Of a stretch of 64,000 bases of DNA, positions 43,701-52,843 are shown in pieces. The stretch is from ECT2AJA-110-A sp035399845 (GTDB taxonomy: Bacteria; Planctomycetota; Phycisphaerae; UBA1845; UTPLA1): the NCBI GenBank assembly GCA_035399845.1, contig DAOPJV010000012.1:65097-129096 (forward strand), written 5' to 3'. Made by a program: the position numbers and the translations under genes. Numbering within the stretch: position 1 is the first letter of the stretch; each line of letters starts with the position of its first letter. Below the pieces are notes generated by a model, which made no database searches, had not been told where the DNA came from, and saw only the letters and a program-made list of their open reading frames with translations.

Positions 43701-44456
43701 CTAACGCGTGGGCGCGCGCCGACCTCGCCGCCGGCTCGGACGCGCGTCCAGCGTCGTCCTGAGGCTGGCGGTCAGCACTGCGATGAGCATGTTGAACGCG
43801 CGCCGTTTCCCGGCGCCGACAAAACGCTGATTCACTTCCAGCTCGATACCCAGGTATTCCGTCGTTCCGAACCGCCTGCGAAACGCCGTCGTCAGACCGT
43901 CCGCGGCGCCGCGATAGGGATAATTCAGGCGCACACGAATCGCCGGATCCAGCGATCGAATGGCGTCCCGCCAACGGCGACAGAATGACGCCTCGGCCCT
44001 GCGCCGCGGATCATACAGCAAGCCCACATCCGCGTTCCGCAACACGCCGTTCATCTGCGGTGTAAACGTGTGCGCCCCGATGTGCAGCGCCGTCCCGTTG
44101 GATTCAACCGCCTCACGCACCGCCGCCTCAACGCGAGACCGATGCGTCTCATAGACGGATGTGATCAACGCGCGCCGATCCGCCCGCGACAGCGATTTCG
44201 AGAACTCCGAAAACAGACTTGGATGCCAGGGCGATCGATTGACCTCGATCAGCAGCCGAGTGATCTCATGTACAACGATCGGCGCATCAACCGCGTCGGC
44301 TATCCGGCGCCCCAGCGTCAGTGACCCCGGATCCCAGCCTCGATGTGACGCCAGCGCCCGCCTGGCCGCCGCGCCCTGAAACAGCGACGCGAAGGCGCGC
44401 GGTGTGCGATTGCCCGCGTGTTCACAGGAAACAACGACGCCCCACGCCCTAGGCAT
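43701..44456 (-). CDS. N-formylglutamate amidohydrolase family protein
   Basis: 251 aa. VVSCEHAGNRTPRAF near the start carries the family Glu-His. SHRGWDPGSLTLGRRIADAV and EITRLLIEVNRS follow, then ALHIGAHTFTPQMNG (metal His) and LNYPYRGAADGLTTAFRRRF, and YLGIELEVNQRF. These are the FGase/HutG-family landmarks. It starts inside the 3' end of the GCS2 gene (8-bp overlap). It is the last gene of the amidoligase operon, so it probably hydrolyses an amide in a peptide-like metabolite rather than serving histidine degradation (inferred). C-terminus is Arg-rich. Confidence 0.85.
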   Translation of the reverse strand: MPRAWGVVVSCEHAGNRTPRAFASLFQGAAARRALASHRGWDPGSLTLGRRIADAVDAPIVVHEITRLLIEVNRSPWHPSLFSEFSKSLSRADRRALITSVYETHRSRVEAAVREAVESNGTALHIGAHTFTPQMNGVLRNADVGLLYDPRRRAEASFCRRWRDAIRSLDPAIRVRLNYPYRGAADGLTTAFRRRFGTTEYLGIELEVNQRFVGAGKRRAFNMLIAVLTASLRTTLDARPSRRRGRRAPTR

Positions 44457-45687
44457 CGAACAGCGTTCCCGCCTGCAGACAGTCGCAGAGTTCCCGATAG
44501 GCGCCCTCGATCGTCCGTCGATCCGGCGCGTCCCCGAGGCGCCGCAGGAGGCGCCGCGACAACGGTCCCTTCTCGACGACGACGTCCATCGCGTTTCGCG
44601 ATCTCTCGGAGACAGCCACCCTCACGTTCGTAACTTCGACAAGATGTCGCCAGATGTCGCGGACCGTGTATCGCGCCGTGCCCTCGAGCCCGAGCGCCCT
44701 GAGATAGTCCATGTTCTCGATGATCGCGAGTTCGCCTTCCTCGATGACCTGCAGATGCAGCTCGGCCAGCGCCCCGACACTCCACGCCTTCTGACGCTCG
44801 AATGGGCAGAATCGTTCATCAACGATCGCCCGCAGCGCCGCCACGATCATCTGCAGAATGGCGATGTCCGCCGCCGGGCACTCCTGGACGTCGAGGGTGC
44901 GGATCTCGATGGCGCTGCGATCGAATCGCGCAATCGCGCCGCGCGCATTGGCCCACTCGAACTGCAGGATTCCCTCCGGGTCATGCGGCGCCAGATCCTT
45001 GTAGATGTGCTGCAGAATCATCCGATCGTATTCCGCTCGCGAGAACGCCGCCTCGGGAATGACCTGCCCGGAGACGGAGGGGATCTTTCGCGAGTTGTAG
45101 CGATAGGTTTCGAGCCGCGTGTCGATCACGCCTGTCGGCGCTCCATCCATCACGGGTGAGCTGGCGGCCAGCGCCGGCAGGATGGGCATCAGCAGACGAA
45201 TCGCGGCGTGCAGCCGGCCAAACTCGTCGTCTCCGGAGAACGGCAGATTCAGGTGTGTCGATTGCAGGTTGGACCATCCGTGTCCCCGACAATCGAAAAT
45301 GCGATTGAACGCCTCGTACACGGGGCTGTATTCGTGGGGCCACAGCTTCGTCTGCGTGTGTGGATCCATCCACGGGTGCATGGCCGTCGGCATGAGGCGG
45401 CCGCCGTGCGCATCGAGGATTTCGTTGATCCGCCGAACGTCGGCGTCGAACTTCTCGGCGAGATCCGTCAGCTTCCCCGCCGGACCGTTCGTCTTCAGTT
45501 CGATGACGTGAAGGGCGAGTTCGTTCGACCAGCTCAGCTCGCCCATTTCCACTTCGGATTCGTAAGCCCCCGCAATCGCGTGCAGGACGCGATCGGACGC
45601 GGGAAAGACGTCGAGCGTCTTCGCGTCGACGATCATGTACTCCAGCTCAACGCCGAAGCAGTCGAACAAGTGGTAGTCAGCGCTCAC
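44449..45687 (-). CDS. Carboxylate-amine ligase, GCS2 (YbdK-like) family
   Basis: 412 aa. FGVELEYMIVDAKTLDVFP is the N-terminal ATP/glutamate motif. MPTAMHPWMDP, HGWSNLQSTHLNLPFSGDDE, SSPVMDGAPTGVIDTRLETY and AIEIRTLDVQECPAAD match the GCS2 family (glutamine-synthetase-like fold). Members form gamma-glutamyl or other amide bonds using ATP. The GTG at 45687 overlaps the stop of the ATP-grasp gene (GTGA). Together with that ATP-grasp ligase it suggests two successive amide-forming steps. The amine and acid partners are unknown. Confidence 0.88.
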   Translation of the reverse strand: MSADYHLFDCFGVELEYMIVDAKTLDVFPASDRVLHAIAGAYESEVEMGELSWSNELALHVIELKTNGPAGKLTDLAEKFDADVRRINEILDAHGGRLMPTAMHPWMDPHTQTKLWPHEYSPVYEAFNRIFDCRGHGWSNLQSTHLNLPFSGDDEFGRLHAAIRLLMPILPALAASSPVMDGAPTGVIDTRLETYRYNSRKIPSVSGQVIPEAAFSRAEYDRMILQHIYKDLAPHDPEGILQFEWANARGAIARFDRSAIEIRTLDVQECPAADIAILQMIVAALRAIVDERFCPFERQKAWSVGALAELHLQVIEEGELAIIENMDYLRALGLEGTARYTVRDIWRHLVEVTNVRVAVSERSRNAMDVVVEKGPLSRRLLRRLGDAPDRRTIEGAYRELCDCLQAGTLFDA

Positions 45688-47156
45688 GAACGATCTCCAT
45701 TCACGCCTTTTTTCTTCTGAACGCGGGCGGCGAAGACCCGCATGACGGCATCGTAGAGTTCATTCTTCAGGATTCGATCTTCGTATCCCGCGTCGATGCT
45801 GGGATTGTCGTTGACTTCGATGATATACGCCTTGTTGCGGACAAACTTCAGGTCAACGCCGTAAAGGCTGTCGCCGATCAGTCGGGCCGACGCGACGGCG
45901 GCCTTGAGCACGGCCTTGGGGACATCGATCAGAGGAACGGCTTCGACGTCACCGTAGGACTCCGACCCGCCGTTGGCGTTACGAATCTGCCAATGCTGTT
46001 TGGCCATGAAATAGCGGCAGGCGTACAGCGGCTCGCGATCGATCACGCCGATGCGCCAGTCGTAATCCGTCGGCATGAATTCCTGGGCGACGAGCATGTC
46101 GCTCTTGGCCAGGATTCGATCGATCGTTTCGTCGAGCGCCTCGGGCGTTTCCGCCTTGTACACGCCCTGTGAAAACGAGCTGTCGGGCAGCTTGAGAATG
46201 CAGGGATAGCCGATCTCCTCAGCTACGCAGTCCCGATTCTTCCGATGGACGATCAGGGTCCTGGGAATCGCGATCCGATGACGCGCCAGGAGTTCCGTCA
46301 GGTAAACCTTGTTGGTACAGCGGGCGATCGAGTCGGCGTCGTCGATGGACACAAGCTCATTGGCGATCGCCCGCCGGGCGAAGCGATACGTGTGGTGATT
46401 GACCTGCGTTGTTTCGCGGATGAACAGCGCATCGAATTCGGCCACGCGATCGTAATCCGATCGCGTGATGAACTCGACGGCGAATTTCTGTCGCCTGGCG
46501 GCTTCGGCGAACTTGCGGAGCGCCGCCTTGTTCGAGGGCGGCAGCGGCTCGTCATCGTTCACGAGGATCGCCATGTCGAACTGTGTTCGGCTCGACCGCT
46601 TGGCCGGGAACCGATTGCGCTTGAAGAACGTCTCCGCTGACTCTATGACGAAACCGCGATGGGCTTCCGAAATGTCGTCGCCCGAGATCGCGCGAATCGA
46701 CCGCATCCGCCAGGCTTCCCCGTCCCACTCGAACTCGGCGCGCAGCAGCGGCGCCTGGAACGTGTTGAAGAGCCGCAGGCTCAGTTCGTCGTATCGCTTC
46801 GCCAGGTTCCGGCCGAAGTAAATACTGAGCGCGAAGGTCGGCGACTTGATTCCCCGCAGGCTCTTCTGAATCAGCTCGTCGATTTCCTCCGCCATGAACC
46901 GGGAAATCGAAGGTGTCTGAAGATCCTGAATCGTCGTGATGCTCGGCAGCGGTTTGTGCCCCCGCGCGAGCGCCAGCAGCGACACGTAATATCCCATGCT
47001 CTGGTACTTGTACGAACGACAGAGGTTGAACACCTTCAGCGATCGTGTCGTACTGTACGCCGGATCTGTCAGGTAATCCCTCGCCGATACGACAGGGACG
47101 CCCGGAACATGCAATGACCAGTTTTTCGGATTGTTGACGACGATCAGATTCGCCAC
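45684..47156 (-). CDS. RimK-like ATP-grasp ligase with N-terminal RLAN domain
   Basis: 490 aa. Residues 1-190 match the RimK-like ATP-grasp N-terminal (RLAN) domain: VVNNPKNWSLHVPGVPVVSARDYLTDPAYS and FNLCRSYKYQSMGYYVSLLA. The ATP-grasp core is about 275-475: CTNKVYLTELLARHRIAIPRTL, then GYPCILKLPDSSFSQGVYKA, then VAQEFMPTDYDWRIGVIDRE, then LYGVDLKFVRNKAYIIEVNDNPSIDAG, which has the metal-binding Glu/Asn. Relatives add glutamate or other amino acids to peptides and proteins. Start is a GTG at 47156. 39 bp after the C39-like gene. Confidence 0.9.
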   Translation of the reverse strand: MANLIVVNNPKNWSLHVPGVPVVSARDYLTDPAYSTTRSLKVFNLCRSYKYQSMGYYVSLLALARGHKPLPSITTIQDLQTPSISRFMAEEIDELIQKSLRGIKSPTFALSIYFGRNLAKRYDELSLRLFNTFQAPLLRAEFEWDGEAWRMRSIRAISGDDISEAHRGFVIESAETFFKRNRFPAKRSSRTQFDMAILVNDDEPLPPSNKAALRKFAEAARRQKFAVEFITRSDYDRVAEFDALFIRETTQVNHHTYRFARRAIANELVSIDDADSIARCTNKVYLTELLARHRIAIPRTLIVHRKNRDCVAEEIGYPCILKLPDSSFSQGVYKAETPEALDETIDRILAKSDMLVAQEFMPTDYDWRIGVIDREPLYACRYFMAKQHWQIRNANGGSESYGDVEAVPLIDVPKAVLKAAVASARLIGDSLYGVDLKFVRNKAYIIEVNDNPSIDAGYEDRILKNELYDAVMRVFAARVQKKKGVNGDRS

Positions 47157-47195
47157 GTGTGCAGCCCTTTGCGTCAGAACGACGCGTCGAACGAT

Positions 47196-47900
47196 CTAAG
47201 ACTTCTGTTCGATAATCAGCAGGTTGGCGTCATAGGTGACGACGCCGAGCAGTATAGCGCCCAACACCCGCTCGATCGACTCCGAGTAGAAATGCGTATG
47301 CGAGAACGGATTCGTCGCCAGCGGATCCGCGACGACAACCTCCCGCTGCGACTTGTCATATCCGCACAGAACGACAAAGTGCCCCACGGGCGTGCCGCGA
47401 ATATCATCTTCCGTGTTCGTGGCGCCGATCTCGCGCACGCTTCGATAGAGATACGTCGCGCTGAGCCCCGTCACGATGGGCAGCCCCTGCTTCAGTGGTT
47501 CGCGAATGAGCTTCGCCGTCAGATCGCGAAACCTGAGCTCGCCACCGAGCCGAATGAACTCGAGATAACCGGCGATGGCGCCACGGAGTTTCGGATCGGG
47601 CTTGGCGTCCGCCTGCGCCCGCAGTTTCTCAGCAATGTCCACACCCCGCACGGCGAACCATGTTGGATCGAATACGTGCAGGTTGTACGTGTAAATCGTC
47701 GCGCTGTAGCCGCGACGCAGGGCATGACAGGCCAGATAGACCGCGAGCGTGCCACCTTCGCCGAGGGCGTCCACTTCCTCGATAACGCGGTCAAGCGGAA
47801 TCGTGTCTTCGTAATAGTTATAAACGGCATGCAGGCATGTCGGACCACATGTCGTCTCGTTCGGTTGTGCGGAAATACTGAAATCGAGCTGTGCCTTCAA
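47196..47900 (-). CDS. C39-like cysteine peptidase of the amidoligase operon
   Basis: 234 aa. NETTCGPTCLHAVYNYY holds the catalytic Cys of a papain-like C39 domain; GTPVGHFVVLCGYDKSQ holds the His, and VVVADPLATNPF the Asp. There is no signal peptide or transporter domain, so it probably acts in the cytoplasm on a peptide or amide substrate. First gene of a four-gene minus-strand operon with RimK-like, GCS2 and formylglutamate-amidohydrolase-family genes. The start is a TTG at 47900 (MKAQLDFSISAQPNET); no better start is visible. Confidence 0.83.
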   Translation of the reverse strand: MKAQLDFSISAQPNETTCGPTCLHAVYNYYEDTIPLDRVIEEVDALGEGGTLAVYLACHALRRGYSATIYTYNLHVFDPTWFAVRGVDIAEKLRAQADAKPDPKLRGAIAGYLEFIRLGGELRFRDLTAKLIREPLKQGLPIVTGLSATYLYRSVREIGATNTEDDIRGTPVGHFVVLCGYDKSQREVVVADPLATNPFSHTHFYSESIERVLGAILLGVVTYDANLLIIEQKS

Positions 47901-48012
47901 GCCTCTTGCGGTCCTCGCTACGGGTCGTCGCCGCAGATACTAGCACAACGCGCGGCGACATCCAGTGGAAAGCCAGGGGCGACTTCCGAATTTCGAATCG
48001 CCGCCGACGCCG

Positions 48013-48459
48013 TCAGCCGGCCGTCTTTTTTTGAAAGACCGCCTGCCGCTTGATCGGGACGTAGCCGAGCCGTTCGTAGAATCGATGCGCCGACGCCCGA
48101 ACCACGTTCGACCGCAAACGGATATCCGTCAGGCCGTTCTCGGCGGCCCAGTCCTCCGCCTGTCGGACCAGCGCCGCCCCAACGCCCTGTCCACGGGCCG
48201 ACTCGTCCACGACCAGCCCGACGATCTCCGCAAAGGGGCCCGACTCCAGAAGCGTTCTTCGCGATATGTGAATCCAGCCCACGACGTCGCCCGTCGCATT
48301 TTCGCGGACAAAGACCGCGTCGGCGCCAGAGGCCTCGATCTCGGAGAATCGCGCGGTGAGGGAATCGGCCGACGACGGATAGCCGAGCTGCGCCGACAGC
48401 CGAAGCACGGCGGGCAGATCCGCGGCTCGACATTTTCGCAAAGCGGCGTCGTCGGCCAT
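48013..48459 (-). CDS. GNAT-family N-acetyltransferase
   Basis: 148 aa. ALRKCRAADLPAVLRLSAQLGY start, then VGWIHISRRTLLESGPFAEIVGLVVDESARGQGVGAALVR, containing the acetyl-CoA motif RGQGVG, and LRSNVVRASAHRFYERLGYVP. Full-length single GNAT domain, substrate unknown. It begins 8 nt after the purH stop and is probably co-transcribed with it. It also lies 113 bp upstream of the amidoligase operon on the same strand, so it might supply an acetylation step there (inferred). Confidence 0.88.
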   Translation of the reverse strand: MADDAALRKCRAADLPAVLRLSAQLGYPSSADSLTARFSEIEASGADAVFVRENATGDVVGWIHISRRTLLESGPFAEIVGLVVDESARGQGVGAALVRQAEDWAAENGLTDIRLRSNVVRASAHRFYERLGYVPIKRQAVFQKKTAG

Positions 48460-48467
48460 GGGTGAGC

Positions 48468-50240
48468 TCAGTGCCTGAAATGGCGTACGCCGGTCACGAC
48501 CATCGCAATGCCGCGTTCATTCGCGGCGGCGATGACCTCGTCATCCCGCTTGCTGCCGCCCGGCTGGATGATCGCCGTGACGCCCGCCTCCGCGAGAATG
48601 TCGAGTCCGTCGTGGAACGGGAAAAAGGCGTCGCTGGCCGCCACGGCGCCCGCGAGCTTTTCGCCGTGGCCATTCTCCCGGGCAAGCCACGTGGCGATCC
48701 GGCAGCTCATGACGCGGGACATCTGACCCGCGCCATTGCCGATCAGCATGCCGTCCCTGCAGATTGTGATGGCGTTGCTCTTTGTGTGCTTGCAGACGAG
48801 CCACGCCATTCGCAGATCCGTCATCTCCTTGGCGCTTGGCTTTCGTTCCGTCACGACGCGCCAGTCTGATTCGTTCAGCCCCACGAGATCGGGCGTCTGA
48901 ATCAGCATGCCGCCGGCGATCCGCCTGACGTCGAAGCTCTCGTCCGTCGGGGCGTCGTCGATCATCCCGACTTCCAGCAGGCGCGCCCGCTTGCCCCATT
49001 TCTTTGCAGTGCGAATGATCTGAACCGCGTCCTCGTCAAAACCAGGGGCGACGATCACTTCGACGAAGAACGCCTGCGGCGGATGCTCGCAGCCATTCGA
49101 TGTCGAATCCTGCCTGAACAGCTGCAGCGTGCCCATCACCGTTTCAGCAAAGGCCGCATCCACGCGGAAATTGACGGCCAGAATTCCGCCCATCGCCGCA
49201 TTCGGATCCCCCAGGTAGGCCCGGCGATAGGCCTCGACCGGGTCCTTTGCCAGGCCGACGCCGCACGCGTTCGTGTGCTTGATGAACACACACGTCGGGA
49301 TCGTCGGTTTCGCCTCGACGGGCTCCAGGATGTCGACAACGCCCTCCACGTCCTCGCCCGGATTCCGGGCGGGCAGGCCCAGCTCCCGATGGATCTCGGC
49401 GCAGAGATTCACGGCGGCGTCGGCGTCCACGTAGTTGTTGTACGACATCGCGATCGTCTCGCCCTCCTCGTCTTCACCGACGGCGTGACCGTCCGTGGAG
49501 GTGAGATCGAGCGGATTCGTGTCGCCGTACATCGACAGCATCTCGGCGCCCTGATGTGAATTCTCGCCGTAGCGAAGGGCGCCCCAGCTCCAGAGCCGGA
49601 TCGTGTGCACGAGCGGATTGTCATCCTCGCTGTCCCGGCTGAGCCACGACGCCACGACGGAATCGTAATGCCCCGTCTCCCAGAAGGCGCCGAATCCGTT
49701 GGACTTGTAGAGATCCCGCCAGCCCTCCTCGTCATCTTCATCGCGATAGGTGCGCATGGCGTCAACGACCACGTCATACAGATGCGCCTGGTCAACGACG
49801 AGCACGTGCCTGTGATTCTTGGCCGCGGCGCGAAGCATGCAGGGACCGCCGATGTCGATCATTTCGATCGCCTCGTCGAATGTGCAGTCTTCGCGATTGA
49901 TCGTTTCTTCAAACGGGTAGAGGTTCACGACGACCATGTCGATGGGCCGAATGCCGTGCTCCTGCAACTGACGCATGTGCACGGGATTGTCGCGATCGGC
50001 CAGGATACCGGCGTGGATCTTCGGATGCAGCGTCTTCACGCGGCCATCCAGCATTTCCGGAAACCCCGTGACCTGCTCGACCATCGTGACAGGAACGCCG
50101 TCCGCCTTCAGATGCTTCGCCGTCCCGCCGGTCGATATGATCTCGATGCCGAATTCATCGACAAGCGTCCGGGCGAATTCGCTGACGCCCCGCTTGTCAT
50201 ACACGGCGACCAATGCTCGTTTGATGGTGATTTCGGCCAT
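48468..50240 (-). CDS. purH: Bifunctional AICAR formyltransferase / IMP cyclohydrolase
   Basis: 590 aa, slightly longer than the usual 510-530. The N-terminal IMP cyclohydrolase domain has ALVAVYDKRGVSEFARTL, STGGTAKHLKADGVPV, FPEMLDGRVKTLHPKIHAGI and VVNLYPFEET. The AICAR transformylase domain has LRYGENSHQGAE, CVFIKHTNACGVGLA and AIIQPGGSKRDDEVIAAANE. It catalyses the last two steps of de novo IMP synthesis. Acidic insertions (RDEDDEEGW, EDEEGE) account for part of the extra length. GAGGGA about 7 nt before the ATG supports the start. It precedes the GNAT gene. Confidence 0.96.
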   Translation of the reverse strand: MAEITIKRALVAVYDKRGVSEFARTLVDEFGIEIISTGGTAKHLKADGVPVTMVEQVTGFPEMLDGRVKTLHPKIHAGILADRDNPVHMRQLQEHGIRPIDMVVVNLYPFEETINREDCTFDEAIEMIDIGGPCMLRAAAKNHRHVLVVDQAHLYDVVVDAMRTYRDEDDEEGWRDLYKSNGFGAFWETGHYDSVVASWLSRDSEDDNPLVHTIRLWSWGALRYGENSHQGAEMLSMYGDTNPLDLTSTDGHAVGEDEEGETIAMSYNNYVDADAAVNLCAEIHRELGLPARNPGEDVEGVVDILEPVEAKPTIPTCVFIKHTNACGVGLAKDPVEAYRRAYLGDPNAAMGGILAVNFRVDAAFAETVMGTLQLFRQDSTSNGCEHPPQAFFVEVIVAPGFDEDAVQIIRTAKKWGKRARLLEVGMIDDAPTDESFDVRRIAGGMLIQTPDLVGLNESDWRVVTERKPSAKEMTDLRMAWLVCKHTKSNAITICRDGMLIGNGAGQMSRVMSCRIATWLARENGHGEKLAGAVAASDAFFPFHDGLDILAEAGVTAIIQPGGSKRDDEVIAAANERGIAMVVTGVRHFRH

Positions 50241-50282
50241 CGGAGTCCCTCGTTCAAGTGGCGCCCGCGCGTCGGCGAACTG

Positions 50283-50306
50283 AAAAAAAGCGGCCGATTC
50301 GCCGCT
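50283..50306 (-). terminator. Terminator of the PQQ-propeller protein gene
   Basis: On the minus strand, a 6-bp GC stem (50301-50306 with 50289-50294) and 6-nt loop run straight into seven T (A run 50283-50289). About 105 nt after the stop codon. Confidence 0.7.
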
Positions 50307-50411
50307 CGAGCGAACCGACCGCTAAGGGTATCCGATTGTCGGCCGCTGGCAATCAGCCCGGGCGGCCGGGGAACGTTTCACGTCGGCGTTCAGACGCCGA
50401 CGCGCGATGGA

Positions 50412-52244
50412 TCACCAGTCGTCGTCGTCCCCGTCGTCGTCATCGTCGTCCTTGTCCTTGCCCTTGCCCTTGTCGCCGTCCTTGTCTGAATCATCCTCGT
50501 CGGCGTCCTTCTTGCTGTCGTCATCGCCGCCATCGTCGTCGCCCCAGACGTCGTCATCATCGTCATCGTCTTTCCTGGGCTTGGCTTCTTCTTTGGGCTT
50601 CTCTTCCTTCCTGACGTCCTTCGGCTTGGCCTCGCCCGTGGGCTTCACGAGATTCCGCACGCCGACTGGAGTCCGGTTGCTCGTGCTGACCAGCCAGTCA
50701 TCGTCATCGAGGAAAGAGTAGGAAGGTCGCTCCGAGGCGCGGCTGGATTCCGCCCGGGCCTTCGCCGCGGCTTCGCGCTTCGCCTTCGCCTCGGCCAGGA
50801 GCGTATTCAGTTCCCGCGCCCGCTTGTCATTCTGCAGAACAAGCGCGAGCTGCGCCGGCTGGAGATACGGGGCGTCCTTCGGTCGAAGACACGTCAGCCT
50901 GCCCGACTGCGTGCCGAGGATGACCAGTTGATTCTCGACGTTCGCCAGCGCGTAGTCGGCGGAGGGAATCGCCACTGTGGCGACTTCCTGACCGTCGGCG
51001 ACCTTCAGGCGGACCAGGCGACGCGTCGAGGGTTCCCACAGATAGGCCTCATCATCCATCCGCGCCAGGAAGTCCGCGGAGCCGGGACGATTCCACTTGA
51101 TGGCGCCGTCCTCGACACTGACGGCGTAGAGTCCGTCCGAGGTCCGCTGGAAAATCAGGTCACCCGAGACGATCGGCGCCACGACGGGCGCCTCATCGAA
51201 TCGCTGCTGCCAGATGCGATCGCCGGCCAGTCTCGGAGAGTTGTCCGGATTGACGCGCTGCAGGCAGTAAAGCGAGCGATCGGCCGAGGCCACAAACACG
51301 TGGTCCTTCGTCACGACAGGAGGCACAAAGATGGCGCCGTCCGTGTAGAACTCGAAGATCTTGTCCCGGCGTCGCTGCGTCGCGGCGGCGCATCGGCCGT
51401 CCTGATCGCAGAAATACACGTTGTTCTCAAAAAGCACCGGCGCGGCGGACATGTTGCGCGGCGTCGTGACCTGCCAGTTCTGGAACCCCGACAGGAATCG
51501 AATCGAGTACATCCGCTGGTTGGCGGCGCCGAAGAACAGGTCTTCATCGTTCGCCACGGCCGGGCTGCTCGGCGCAAACGGCAGTTTGACGGCGTCGATC
51601 GGCACGCCGATGTCGGCCCAGACTTTGTCACCCGATCGAACGTGCGTCGTTCGTTCGTCCTGCAGAATCTGTCCCTTGCTGATGCGATCGCCGATGACTG
51701 TCACCCGCAGTCGTGCAATCGGCGCCGCGCCGATCGACGCGGAATCACCGGCGCCGACGATATCCAGCACATCGTCCAGTCGCACGCCATGAGCGCGCCC
51801 CAGCGAGATCTCCGCGGTATCGTGCTGAACCGTAATGATGACGCCGCGAAGCTTGCGCGGCTGCTCCGCCGGAAGCCCCGTGCGACGATCAATGACCTTG
51901 ACCGATCCGGGCCCCGTGAAGAACGCGTAGCTGTCTGAATGTGTCGGAGGAAGAACCGTCTGTCCCGGCTCGCCGACACGCGACACCCAGCGAACGACGC
52001 CGGTCCCGGCGTGAATCACAACAGCGATGTTCGACGGCGTCATCAGATAGATGTTGTCGTCGACAAGTGTCGTCTGCCCGGCAAACTCCCCCGCAGGCAG
52101 CGGCGCGTCGGCCTTCCAGAATGTCTGCATGCCCAGGCGCTCGGCGTCCTCCGGCTTCACCAGCGATTGAGCAAAGCTCGGGACCGCGGGGCCAACCAAT
52201 GAGCATAGAAGGGTCGCAACAGCGACGCGGGTGGTGATCATCAT
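50412..52244 (-). CDS. Exported PQQ-like beta-propeller protein with Asp-rich tail
   Basis: 610 aa. Signal peptide (MMITTRVAVATLLCSLVGPA, cleavage after SFAQ). Residues about 40-460 contain PQQ/WD-like propeller blades (VVIHAGTGVVRWVSRVG, LFFGAANQRMYSIRFLSGFQNW, HVFVASADRSLYCLQRVN, GLYAVSVEDGAIKWNR). Inserted at about 115-185 is a small beta domain (HDTAEISLGRAHGVRLDDVLDIVGAG). A charged helix (about 475-515) is followed by a tail of about 90 residues rich in Asp/Lys and ending in Trp. The start at 52244 has GAGGAGC about 10 nt upstream. Own promoter and terminator. Envelope assembly or scaffold role inferred. Confidence 0.82.
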   Translation of the reverse strand: MMITTRVAVATLLCSLVGPAVPSFAQSLVKPEDAERLGMQTFWKADAPLPAGEFAGQTTLVDDNIYLMTPSNIAVVIHAGTGVVRWVSRVGEPGQTVLPPTHSDSYAFFTGPGSVKVIDRRTGLPAEQPRKLRGVIITVQHDTAEISLGRAHGVRLDDVLDIVGAGDSASIGAAPIARLRVTVIGDRISKGQILQDERTTHVRSGDKVWADIGVPIDAVKLPFAPSSPAVANDEDLFFGAANQRMYSIRFLSGFQNWQVTTPRNMSAAPVLFENNVYFCDQDGRCAAATQRRRDKIFEFYTDGAIFVPPVVTKDHVFVASADRSLYCLQRVNPDNSPRLAGDRIWQQRFDEAPVVAPIVSGDLIFQRTSDGLYAVSVEDGAIKWNRPGSADFLARMDDEAYLWEPSTRRLVRLKVADGQEVATVAIPSADYALANVENQLVILGTQSGRLTCLRPKDAPYLQPAQLALVLQNDKRARELNTLLAEAKAKREAAAKARAESSRASERPSYSFLDDDDWLVSTSNRTPVGVRNLVKPTGEAKPKDVRKEEKPKEEAKPRKDDDDDDDVWGDDDGGDDDSKKDADEDDSDKDGDKGKGKDKDDDDDDGDDDDW

Positions 52245-52375
52245 CTTGCAAAGCTCCTCGCGGCGGGAAAGGCGGAGGCGATCGGCCTCGGCGCTCACCT
52301 ACATCTGGCGGGATTCGTGGGTCGCTCGTCCCCCCCGGGGCACGGCGGCGCAATCGACGTAAAGTCGTCCCACCC

Positions 52376-52405
52376 AATGTAATAGGGCTCACGCCGCAGG
52401 GTCAA
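52376..52405 (-). promoter_or_regulatory. Predicted promoter of the PQQ-propeller gene
   Basis: Minus strand TTGACC (52405-52400), 18-nt spacer, TACATT (52381-52376); leader about 125 nt. Confidence 0.55.
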
Positions 52406-52586
52406 GCAAATCGGGCAAGGTCCCGCCGGATGACCGCGATTTATAGGCCAGTGCGCGACGGAGCGTCCGCAAATGAAAATCTCGGCCAGACGCTCGAAAA
52501 CCGCCCGCCGGATCGGCGCAAACGCGCCGGCCGCCCGCAGTCATGGTCCGACAATCCTGACAACGAAGTATGGTCGGCCGTAAGAC

Positions 52587-52615
52587 TTGCAAATGCTGCG
52601 CGACGCGGGGATAAT
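52587..52615 (+). promoter_or_regulatory. Predicted promoter of the membrane coiled-coil gene
   Basis: TTGCAA (52587-52592), 17-nt spacer, GATAAT (52610-52615). Transcript start near 52622 gives a leader of about 220 nt. Confidence 0.6.
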
Positions 52616-52843
52616 CAAGCATCGCTGCCGAGCGAATGGCCAACACGGCCAGGACCGAGCATCGGACGCCGGCGGCTACCTTCCCGCCTCCGAGTGAGCG
52701 AAAGCCCAGCGCTTTTCGACGCCAATCGGAGCCGACAGACTGCAAACGCCCCGAGGGGGGGCTTGAGAGAGAGAAGCTTAGCACACAAGCATTCCACCGG
52801 CGGCAGCCGAGCTTTCAATCGTTGACGATCCGGAGGTTACGTC

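Larger units (their letters stand above)
52245..52843. other. 599-bp divergent regulatory region
   Basis: No credible gene; short open frames on both strands overlap the promoters. Holds two good sigma70-like promoters facing apart and long leaders (about 125 and 220 nt), which leaves room for leader regulation. Confidence 0.5.

Noticed and set aside
43701..44456. HutG of a histidine degradation pathway, paired with hutH
   Set aside because: It is 14 kb from hutH and overlaps amidoligase genes, so the operon context points to a different amide substrate.
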